From: Propionimicrobium sp. PCR01-08-3
Lineage (GTDB): Bacteria > Actinomycetota > Actinomycetes > Propionibacteriales > Propionibacteriaceae
DNA: 64,000 nt
Reading direction: 5' to 3'
NCBI RefSeq assembly: GCF_030286045.1
Contig: NZ_CP127390.1
Span: 434,001-498,000, forward strand
The notes beneath the pieces are model-generated. The model did not search any database and was not told the origin of the DNA. It worked only from the letters and a program-made list of their open reading frames with translations. Shown in pieces: positions 57,215-64,000 of the stretch. Numbering within the stretch: position 1 is the first letter of the stretch; every line of letters starts with the position of its first letter. Both the position numbers and the translations under genes were made by a program.

Positions 57215-58014
57215 GAGACCCTCCGGTAGGCCAGATCGGCGACGGGGCGCCCGACGTCCAGGCCGCGTCGCTCGAACTTGGTGATCGGACGCTCCGCCGG
57301 GCGCAGAGCCAGGCCGTTGCCGCCCGGATATAGGTTCGCCAGGCCACCAGTGGCGTCCAGTACCTCACGCATCTGGTCGGCGTAGTCGGGCCAGTCGGTG
57401 GCCAGCCACCACTCGCCGCCGATGGCGAGCCTGCCGGCGGCGAGCCGGGCGAACGTGGGGGAGACCAGCCGGCGCTTACGGTGCCGCTTCTTGGGCCACG
57501 GGTCGGGAAAGAAGGTGGAGATACGGGTGATCGAGCCTTCGGCGAACAGCGACTCGAGGCCCTGCACCGCGTCGGCCATCATCAGCCGCACATTGTGCAC
57601 GTCGGCGGCCGCGAGCTTCGACATCGTGCTCGCCAAGGCTCGCTCGTAGACCTCGAAGCCGATGATGCGGGCATCGGGGTGGGTCAGGGCGCAGGCAACC
57701 AGGGCGTCTCCGGTGCCCGACCCGATCTCGACGAATATCGGCGAATCCTCAGCGAATGCGGAACCGAACTGGACACCCCAGTCGACCCGTGTCCCAGGGG
57801 CGATCGACGTGCTGAGCGCGCCGTGCGGCAGCTCGATCAGGTATTCGCCCGCGAGCCGGTGCAGCGCCTTCTGCTGGCTGGCGTTCATTCGGGGGCTGCG
57901 GCGCACAAACGACACGACCCCCGGCAGTTCTCCGTGTGAACGCGCCGACGGGCCGCGATCTGCCGAAAAGGGGCCGGAGCCATCTGCACTGGCAATCAGG
58001 GGCGCGTCGGACAT
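57211..58014 (-). CDS. trmB: tRNA (guanine-N7)-methyltransferase
   Basis: 267-aa SAM enzyme methylating G46 in the tRNA variable loop. SAM site FVEIGSGTGDALVACAL, DARIIGFEVYERALAS, and the TrmB hallmark ISTFFPDPWPKKRHRKRRLV. About 50 N-terminal residues precede the core; internal starts such as Met43 (MNASQQKALHRL) are possible. First gene of the minus-strand trmB-truA-methyltransferase operon. Confidence 0.94.
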   Translation of the reverse strand: MSDAPLIASADGSGPFSADRGPSARSHGELPGVVSFVRRSPRMNASQQKALHRLAGEYLIELPHGALSTSIAPGTRVDWGVQFGSAFAEDSPIFVEIGSGTGDALVACALTHPDARIIGFEVYERALASTMSKLAAADVHNVRLMMADAVQGLESLFAEGSITRISTFFPDPWPKKRHRKRRLVSPTFARLAAGRLAIGGEWWLATDWPDYADQMREVLDATGGLANLYPGGNGLALRPAERPITKFERRGLDVGRPVADLAYRRVS

Positions 58015-58174
58015 GACTATCAGGATAGTTGGCCTCGGCGGCCCGGGATTCTCGTGCTGAATGATCCGCAGGGCGAGTCCGGCCGAGAATGAGCGGATAA
58101 TGTCGGCGGCTCCTCAGGGGAGATTCGACGCAGAATCGGTTGCCGTAGCAGAGGTGATCAAGCACGATTGACCC

Positions 58175-58591
58175 ATGCGAACTCTGCTCAATCTGATCTG
58201 GCTCGTCCTCGGTGGGATTTGGCTTGCCGCCGCCTACTTCATTGCCGGCATCATCGGCTGTCTGTTGATCGTGACGATTCCGGCGGGCATCGCCTCGTTC
58301 CGGATGGCGCGCTACGTCTTGTGGCCGTTCGGTGCCATCGTGGTGAAAAAGCCGAACGCCGGCGCCGGCTCGGCCGTGATGAACGTCGTCTGGTTCGTCA
58401 CCGTCGGCTGGATTCTGGTCGTGGTGCACATCATCACGGCGCTGACCCAGGCGGTGACGATCGTGGGCATCGCCAACGCCGTGGTGTCGATCATGATGAT
58501 CCCGGTGACCGCCTTCCCGTTCGGCAAGGACGTGCTCGACAAGGACGATCCCCGCGCCGCCTATCAGACCTCGCTGGTGCAGTGGCGGTAG
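58175..58591 (+). CDS. YccF-domain membrane protein
   Basis: 138-aa inner-membrane protein with two YccF (DUF307) repeats: LNLIWLVLGGIWLAAAYFIAG...IPAGIASFRMARYVLWPFG and a second copy from VWFVTVGWILVVVHIITAL to IPVTAFPFGK. Three to four helices. Function unknown. No Shine-Dalgarno site; divergent from trmB. Confidence 0.88.
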   Translation: MRTLLNLIWLVLGGIWLAAAYFIAGIIGCLLIVTIPAGIASFRMARYVLWPFGAIVVKKPNAGAGSAVMNVVWFVTVGWILVVVHIITALTQAVTIVGIANAVVSIMMIPVTAFPFGKDVLDKDDPRAAYQTSLVQWR

Positions 58592-58613
58592 GCAATGAGG
58601 CGCAGACAACGTA

Positions 58614-58638
58614 GAGGCTCACCGTAGCGGTGAACCTC
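58614..58638 (-). terminator. Terminator of the EF-G-like gene
   Basis: GAGGCTCACCG (58614-58624) and CGGTGAACCTC (58628-58638); the mismatch is a G-U pair in minus-strand RNA. Loop TAG. Confidence 0.65.
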
Positions 58639-58663
58639 CACGAAGCCCGTGCCAGGTGTGAAA

Positions 58664-60760
58664 CTACGCCTTGCGGTACTCCTGCATCAGATTTGTCGGC
58701 ATCAGCTCATAGCCGTGGAATGAACGGGTGAACGAGCCCGAGCCGCGGGCCAGACCGCGCAGATCGATTGCGTAACGGCTGAGTTCGCTCTGCGGCACCA
58801 GCGCCTTCACGATCGCCTGGCCCGAGGCATTGCTGTCGGTGCCCAGCACCTGGCCGCGCCTGTTGCTCAGATCGGTCATCACGGTGCCCAGGTATTCGTC
58901 CGAAACGGTGACGCTCACCTCGTCCATCGGCTCCAGGAGCGCCACCGTCGAATCGGAGGCCGCCTCTTTCAACGCCAGGGCGCCGGCCGACTGGAAGGCC
59001 ATATCGGACGAGTCGACCGAGTGCGCCTTGCCGTCATAGAGGGTCACCTTGACATCGACCATCGGGTAGCCGGTCAGCGTGCCCTTCTCCATCTGAGAGC
59101 GGACACCTTTTTCCACCGACGGAATGAACTGCCGGGGAACGGCACCGCCGACGACCTCGTCGATGAACTCGAAGCCGGCGCCGCGCTCGTTCGGCTCCAC
59201 CTTGATATCGCAGACCGCGTACTGGCCGTGCCCGCCCGACTGCTTGACGTGGCGTCCATGAGCGGTCACGGGCGCGATGAAGGTCTCGCGCAAGGCGGTG
59301 CGGATCTGGTCGGATTCGATGTTCACTCCGTACTTGTCCCACAGCCGGTTCATCAGCAGGTCTTGATGCGCCTGTCCCATCGTCCACAACAAGAGTTGGT
59401 CGGTGCCGGGAGCACGCTCCAGCCGGATGGTGATGTCTTCGACCTCGAGGCGCTGCAGGGCGCCGGCAAGCTTGTCCTCATCGTTGCGGCTGACCGCGCG
59501 GATGGCCACCGGCAGCAGCGGCTCGGGCAGCAGCCATGGCTCGACCACCACCGGCTTGTCCTGATCCGACAGCGTGTCGCCGGTCTCGGCAGTCGTCAGC
59601 TTGGCGATCATCACGACCTCGCCGGCCGTCGCCTGATCCTTGGGATACAGGTCGAGTCCGTTCGGCGCGCTCAGCAGACCGACGCGCTCCTCATCGTCGT
59701 GATCGGGGTGATGCTCGTTGACCACGCCCTGCAACTGCTCGCGGTGCCCGGCCACATGCACGGTGGCGTCCGGACGAAGCGTTCCACTGAACACCCGGAC
59801 CATCGATTGACGCCCCGCGTAGGGGTCGGAAGTCGTCCGGATCACCTGGGCCACCAGCGGACCGTCGGCATCCACCTCGGGAGGATCGATCGGGTCCCCG
59901 GAAAGATCAGCCATCATCGGCGGCTGGTAGCGCAGCGGGGTCGGGAAGCCACGGTCGATCACACCGAGAAGTTCTTCGGTGCCCACACCGGTGGTCGTCA
60001 CCGGGATCACCGGATGGAACTTGCCGTGATAGAGCGCCTTCATCATGTTGTTGACGACCTGGTCGACGGCCAGTTCTTCGCCCTCGAAGTAGCGCTCGAG
60101 CAGCTCGTCGTCCTCGGATTCGGTGATGATCGACTCCACGTAGTCGGTGCGGAAATCCTCGATCGCTGCCCGCTCAGAATCGCTGGCGGCACGCGCCACC
60201 CGCTCGCCGGACGAATAGTCGTGCACCTTCTGACTGAGCAGCGACAGGCTGCCCACGATCTGGTCGTCATCGCCGACGAACGGCAAATAGGCGGGGTGCA
60301 CGCCCGCCCCGAAGATTTCCTGGCAGCGCTGCACGGTCTGCTCGAAACTCGCATGCTCGGTGTCGAGCTTGGTGACCACGATCGCCCGCGGTACCCCGGC
60401 ACCCGCACATTCCGACCACAAGATCTGGGTGATGGCGTCGATGCCATCGGCGGCACTCACCACGAACAATGCGGCATCGGCGGCGCGCAGCCCTGCGCGC
60501 AACTCACCGACGTAATCCGGATTGCCCGGCGCGTCCAAGAGATTGATGACGGTGGACGCCCCGGTGGTGATGGTGGCCAGCGTCAGCGAGGCCGAGCGTT
60601 CCGCGTTTTCTTTCTCGCCGCGGTATCCGGGGATGCGGGTCCTTATCAGATTCTCGAACAACGTGGTCTTGCCCGAACCGGCCGATCCGACCAGGACCAC
60701 GTTTCGTATGTCTGCCGGGGAGTTCACCTTGGGTGCTTGTGTGCTCGTCTTTGAAGCCAT
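58664..60760 (-). CDS. Elongation factor G-like protein (EF-G2 / FusA2 type) with altered GTPase motifs
   Basis: 698-aa EF-G paralogue with all five domains. The G domain is atypical. The P-loop GSAGSGKTTL (residues 25-34) is fine, but DTPGH reads DAPGN, with Asn80 where translational GTPases carry the catalytic His. NKxD reads TKLD. Such EF-G-like proteins of actinomycetes are described as poor in ribosome-stimulated GTP hydrolysis; function is unsettled (stress or ribosome-associated). GNPDYVGELRAGLRAADAALFVVSAADGI and C-terminal EF-G IV/V blocks (QSGGHGQYAVCDIKVEP, RRGQVLGTDS) are present. Monocistronic. Confidence 0.85.
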   Translation of the reverse strand: MASKTSTQAPKVNSPADIRNVVLVGSAGSGKTTLFENLIRTRIPGYRGEKENAERSASLTLATITTGASTVINLLDAPGNPDYVGELRAGLRAADAALFVVSAADGIDAITQILWSECAGAGVPRAIVVTKLDTEHASFEQTVQRCQEIFGAGVHPAYLPFVGDDDQIVGSLSLLSQKVHDYSSGERVARAASDSERAAIEDFRTDYVESIITESEDDELLERYFEGEELAVDQVVNNMMKALYHGKFHPVIPVTTTGVGTEELLGVIDRGFPTPLRYQPPMMADLSGDPIDPPEVDADGPLVAQVIRTTSDPYAGRQSMVRVFSGTLRPDATVHVAGHREQLQGVVNEHHPDHDDEERVGLLSAPNGLDLYPKDQATAGEVVMIAKLTTAETGDTLSDQDKPVVVEPWLLPEPLLPVAIRAVSRNDEDKLAGALQRLEVEDITIRLERAPGTDQLLLWTMGQAHQDLLMNRLWDKYGVNIESDQIRTALRETFIAPVTAHGRHVKQSGGHGQYAVCDIKVEPNERGAGFEFIDEVVGGAVPRQFIPSVEKGVRSQMEKGTLTGYPMVDVKVTLYDGKAHSVDSSDMAFQSAGALALKEAASDSTVALLEPMDEVSVTVSDEYLGTVMTDLSNRRGQVLGTDSNASGQAIVKALVPQSELSRYAIDLRGLARGSGSFTRSFHGYELMPTNLMQEYRKA

Positions 60761-60980
60761 GACCTAACATTGCCGCGCCCGGCGATGTGCTGCAAGAAGT
60801 ACGGCGAATTAATCTATGGGCTCTGCTATGGATGGCGTCCAAGATAGTGGTATTTGTGCTTGTCAAACGTCTGGAATTCGTCGATTGGCCCGGTGCGTCG
60901 GATCCTGTGATTCGGGTGAATCGTGGGGACCGATGCGGCAGGTGCGCGCCGCCCGGGTTCGGCGGCGGGCCCATCGTTGG

Positions 60981-60986
60981 TACCCT
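60981..60986 (+). promoter_or_regulatory. -10 box giving a leaderless transcript (acyltransferase gene)
   Basis: TACCCT six bases before the GTG at 60993; no ribosome-binding site between. Confidence 0.45.
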
Positions 60987-60992
60987 CGCTGG

Positions 60993-63020
60993 GTGCCTGC
61001 ACGATCTACGACCACTTCTTTGTACTCCGGATTCCGGCCCGAAGTACAGGGTCTGCGTGCGGTGGCGGTGCTGATGGTGGTCGTCTATCACATCTTCATC
61101 GGGCGGGTTTCCGGCGGCGTCGACATCTTCTTGCTGATCTCGGCGTTCTTCATGACGCTGTCGTTCGTTCGCAAGTTCGACGATGGCCGCCCGCTGGCGA
61201 TCGGACGCTACTGGCTGCACACCTTCAAAAGGTTGTTGCCGGTCGCGATCGGCACGATCGGGATCACCTTGTTTGCGCTGGTGAAGTGGTTCCCGGAGTG
61301 GGCCTATTGGGCCTATCGCGGTGAGGCGTTGGCGTCCGTCTTCTACCTGGAGAACTGGCAGCTGGCGGCGAACCAGGCCGACTACTATGCCGCCGGTGAC
61401 TCGCTCGCCTCACCATTTCAGCATTTCTGGTCGCTGTCGGTGCAAGGCCAGGTCTTCTTGGCGTGGCCGTTGATCTTCGCGCTCACGGCCCTGATCTGCC
61501 GGAAAACGGGGCGCCGGCCGGTCAGGGTGCTGGCCTGGGTCTTCGGTTCCATCTTCGTCGCATCGTTGGTGTTCTCGATCTACCTGACGCACGCGAACCA
61601 GCAGCTCGCCTACTTCCACACCAGCGCCCGGGCATGGGAATTTGCTCTCGGATCGCTGTTGGCACTGGCGATTCCGTTCGTTCGTCCGGTCAAGTGGCGC
61701 AGAGTGGCCCTGGGCTGGATCGGTTTCGCCGGCATGATCTCGTGTGGAGCGGTGCTCGATGTACAGGGGGTCTTTCCCGGCTGGATAGCGCTGTGGCCGC
61801 TGGGTTCGGCAGCCGCGATCATGGCTGCCGGGCAGTCCGGCTCGCCGCTGGGAGTGGACCGGATCTTGTCGTGGCGTCCGGTGCAGAGGCTGGGCGACTC
61901 CGCCTACGCCTTATATCTGGTGCATTGGCCGATCCTGGCCACCTTCCGGGCCGTCACCGATCAAATACACGTGCCTCCGTTGGCAGGTCTGGTGCTGATC
62001 GCCGGCTCGATCGCGCTGGCGATCACGCTGACCAAGCTCGTGGACGAGCCGCTGCGCCGTTGGAAATGGTCCGAGGCCACCAATCGGCGGATGGCTATCG
62101 TCGTTGCCGGCTGGCTATGCATCGGCGCGGTGCCCAGCGGCATCTGGATCAACTACGACTCCCAGCGGTTGCGTGCCGAGACCGAACAAGCACGCATGCA
62201 ATTCGTCCGGAACAATCCCGGCGCCCAGTCGTTGATGAGCGACTTCGTCTACGAAGGCGAACCCGGCGCGCCCGTGCTGCCGAAGGTCGGCGAACTGAAC
62301 CGGCAATGGGTGAGCTTCCCCGAACAATGCTCGGCACGATTCGCCCCGCAAAACGACCTGGGTGCGGGCGAATGCTGGCAGACCCCCACTGCCTTTCTGC
62401 CGTCGCTCACGGTGGTGGTGGTCGGCAACTCCCACACCCAGCAGCTGCTCGGTACCCTGCAGCCGATCGCTGCAGAGCGCAACTGGCAGCTGGTGATCCT
62501 GCATTCTCCCGGATGCAGTTTCGGGCTGGGTGGGCCGGAGCCCTGTCAACAGACGAGCGCCGCCTTCTCGCAGTATCTGCTCGACGTCAATCCCGATGTG
62601 GTGATCACGCTCGCCACCCGCACAGAAGTGGAGAATGCGGCAGGGGAGCGGGTTCCCGATGGCTTCGCACAGGTCATCGACCCGCTGCTGGACGCAGGTA
62701 TCTCTGTGGTGGGTCTCCGCGACACGCCACGGTTCGCGAGCGCCCCGGTGGACTGCTTCGCGCGGGCGAACGAATCGTTGGACGAATGCAGCGTGCCCTT
62801 GGAACAGATGCAGGCGAGCGCGAATCCGGCGAGAGCCTGGGACGAGCGTCCCGGATTCAGCAATGTCGACCTGAGCGATCTGTACTGCCCGAAAGACGAG
62901 TGCCCCGTGGTGATCGGCAATGTTCTGGTCTGGATGGATCATGATCATCTGACCCAGGATTATGCCTCGACGATGGCGGTGCCGGCCCGCAATCGCATCG
63001 TGACTGCCGTCGAAGGCTGA
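60993..63020 (+). CDS. OatA-like acyltransferase: acyltransferase-3 membrane domain plus extracellular SGNH domain
   Basis: 675-aa protein. The first about 370 residues are an acyltransferase-3 domain with ten or so helices: FRPEVQGLRAVAVLMVVVYH carries the active-site His, HFWSLSVQGQVFLAWPL and YALYLVHWPIL are further landmarks. An SGNH-hydrolase-like domain follows (VVVVGNSHTQQLL, with the usual GDSH read as GNSH; C-terminal DLYCPKDECPVV and WMDHDHLTQDYA with Asp/His). It likely O-acetylates a surface glycan such as peptidoglycan or lipoglycan. GTG 60993 is selected by the -10 box and conserved start; an upstream 59-codon extension is not conserved-looking. Confidence 0.85.
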   Translation: MPARSTTTSLYSGFRPEVQGLRAVAVLMVVVYHIFIGRVSGGVDIFLLISAFFMTLSFVRKFDDGRPLAIGRYWLHTFKRLLPVAIGTIGITLFALVKWFPEWAYWAYRGEALASVFYLENWQLAANQADYYAAGDSLASPFQHFWSLSVQGQVFLAWPLIFALTALICRKTGRRPVRVLAWVFGSIFVASLVFSIYLTHANQQLAYFHTSARAWEFALGSLLALAIPFVRPVKWRRVALGWIGFAGMISCGAVLDVQGVFPGWIALWPLGSAAAIMAAGQSGSPLGVDRILSWRPVQRLGDSAYALYLVHWPILATFRAVTDQIHVPPLAGLVLIAGSIALAITLTKLVDEPLRRWKWSEATNRRMAIVVAGWLCIGAVPSGIWINYDSQRLRAETEQARMQFVRNNPGAQSLMSDFVYEGEPGAPVLPKVGELNRQWVSFPEQCSARFAPQNDLGAGECWQTPTAFLPSLTVVVVGNSHTQQLLGTLQPIAAERNWQLVILHSPGCSFGLGGPEPCQQTSAAFSQYLLDVNPDVVITLATRTEVENAAGERVPDGFAQVIDPLLDAGISVVGLRDTPRFASAPVDCFARANESLDECSVPLEQMQASANPARAWDERPGFSNVDLSDLYCPKDECPVVIGNVLVWMDHDHLTQDYASTMAVPARNRIVTAVEG

Positions 63021-63060
63021 CCTTCGCGGCCAATGAGCGCGAGGGCCGCAAGGGCTTGTT

Positions 63061-63089
63061 TTGACCGCGGCGACCCGACGAACTACAGT
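63061..63089 (+). promoter_or_regulatory. Promoter of rplM-rpsI
   Basis: TTGACC (63061-63066), a 17-bp spacer and TACAGT (63084-63089), 135 bp before rplM: the same -35 hexamer and spacing as the rpsL promoter. Confidence 0.75.
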
Positions 63090-63223
63090 TGCTTCCGGTC
63101 GTTCCCGCGCGGTGTCTTCGTGGCATCGGGTCCCAGGAAGAATGGGGGCGGCCATTGAAGCATGTTCACGCGGAGCATCAGCCCGTGTGTTCTGGACAAC
63201 CACGACGGGAAGATGCACTAACC

Positions 63224-63667
63224 GTGACTACTTACAGCCCGAAGCCTGGTGATCTCACCAGGAATTGGCTCGTGATCGATGCCACAGACGTCGTGCTGGG
63301 ACGCTTGGCCACCACGGTGGCCGGGCTACTGCGCGGCAAGAACAAGCCGACGTTCGCTCCCCATATGGACGGCGGTGACTTCGTGATCGTCGTCAACGCC
63401 TCCAAGGTGGCGCTGACCGGCAAGAAGTCGACCGACTCGAAGCGTTACACCGTCTCCGGACGCCCCGGCGGCCTGCGTACCTTCACCGCCGGCGAGCTTC
63501 GCGACAACGATCCCCGTGCCCTGGTCGAGAAGGCCGTGTGGGGCATGATGCCGAAGAACAAGCTGAGCCGTCAGCAGATGGGCAAGCTCAAGGTCTACTC
63601 CGGACCGGATCACCCGCATGCTGCGCAGCAGCCGCAGCCGTACGAGATCACCCAGATCGCGCAGTGA
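63224..63667 (+). CDS. rplM: 50S ribosomal protein L13
   Basis: 147-aa L13, an early assembly protein. [51 protein letters not shown] and [11 protein letters not shown] are canonical. GTG 63224 gives the expected N terminus; the ORF extension to 63089 runs back to the promoter and is leader. The stop overlaps a GTG of the rpsI frame. Confidence 0.97.
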   Translation: MTTYSPKPGDLTRNWLVIDATDVVLGRLATTVAGLLRGKNKPTFAPHMDGGDFVIVVNASKVALTGKKSTDSKRYTVSGRPGGLRTFTAGELRDNDPRALVEKAVWGMMPKNKLSRQQMGKLKVYSGPDHPHAAQQPQPYEITQIAQ

Positions 63668-63693
63668 GCGCGCACAACAACGAGGATTTGACC

Positions 63694-64000
63694 GTGTCCG
63701 AGACTCAGACCGAAGAAGTCGAAACCAATACCACCCCGTTCACCGATGAGCAGAACCGCGAGATCGCCTATCGTGCGGATTCGGCAGCAGGCGCCCAGGG
63801 TGCCTCCACGTCGCGTCCGTCGGTCATCGCTGCGGGCCAGGGCACCGGCCGCCGCAAGGAGGCCATCGCCCGCGTCCGCCTGGTGCCGGGCACTGGCAAG
63901 TGGTCGATCAATGGCCGCTCGCTGGAGGATTACTTCCCGAACAAGGTGCACCAGCAGTCGATCAACGAGCCCTTCGTCACCGCCGGTGTGGTGGGCTCCT
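63694..64000 (+). CDS. rpsI: 30S ribosomal protein S9 (3' end outside window)
   Basis: Open to the right edge. The S9 core starts with [21 protein letters not shown] and [12 protein letters not shown] about 60 residues in; the acidic N-terminal extension is actinobacterial. GTG 63694 has GAGG eight bases upstream. GTG 63664, inside the rplM stop, is in frame and would add ten residues. About 102 codons are visible. Confidence 0.95.
   Translation, partial: MSETQTEEVETNTTPFTDEQNREIAYRADSAAGAQGASTSRPSVIAAGQGTGRRKEAIARVRLVPGTGKWSINGRSLEDYFPNKVHQQSINEPFVTAGVVGS

Noticed and set aside
59021-60754. 577-codon plus-strand frame opposite the EF-G-like gene
   Set aside because: Antisense shadow; the composition mirrors the opposite codons and no domain is recognisable.
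61463-62944. 493-codon plus-strand frame within the acyltransferase gene
   Set aside because: Out-of-frame reading of a clear membrane acyltransferase; Arg/Gly/Ala-rich with no membrane segments of its own.

Overview
The window is 64 kb of high-GC chromosomal DNA from an actinomycete, most likely Propionibacteriaceae. The pointers are the ribosomal gene order, two DUF348-G5 resuscitation-promoting-factor genes, a 13E12-type HNH gene with an actinobacterial LexA box, zinc-binding S14 and L36, many GTG starts, and TAGGCT/TAGACT -10 boxes that often sit 6-8 nt before the start codon (leaderless). The family assignment is an inference from gene content; no 16S gene is present.

The backbone is the transcription/translation super-cluster: rpoC 3' end (to 1222), rpsL-rpsG-fusA-tuf (4187-8730), the S10 and spc operons (rpsJ to rplO, 18172-27988), secY-adk-map (28390-31117), the alpha operon (infA-rpmJ-rpsM-rpsK-rpsD-rpoA-rplQ, 46069-49874) and rplM-rpsI (63224 to the end). 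Genes inside the operons mostly overlap by 1-8 nt or are a few bases apart. Rho-independent hairpins close rpoC, tuf, rplO and rplQ.

Four blocks interrupt this backbone. (1) Two tandem LPKTG-anchored surface proteins lie between rpoC and rpsL. (2) About 9.4 kb between tuf and rpsJ holds a coiled-coil peptidoglycan hydrolase, a DUF4112 protein, a CBS protein, gltX, an SOS-boxed 13E12/HNH gene flanked by a decayed second copy of the gltX 3' end, a lipoprotein/PKD pair and an antitoxin-like fragment. (3) About 15 kb between map and infA holds an uptake-and-hydrolysis cluster (AroM-like, hydantoin-racemase-like, OPT transporter, two DUF917 proteins, dipeptidase E, IclR regulator, DUF1177, nitrilase-family amidase, short HyuA-type protein, NCS1 permease), a YciI protein and an AbiEi/DUF559-type gene flanked by 130-bp repeats with a covarying hairpin. 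(4) Between rplQ and rplM lie a glycosyltransferase, a transglutaminase-like protein, two Rpf-type enzymes, sodA, csbD, an rRNA-type methyltransferase, truA, trmB, yccF, an EF-G-like protein with altered GTPase motifs and an OatA-like acyltransferase.

Functionally, the map-infA island looks like a dedicated module for importing and opening small peptides, cyclic amides or (thio)hydantoins. It is arranged as two opposing operons around an IclR gene. The most unusual signals are the gltX-remnant/HNH/LexA arrangement, the map-infA island, and the compensatory-changed hairpin repeats around the AbiEi-type gene. No rRNA, tRNA, CRISPR array or complete insertion sequence was recognised.
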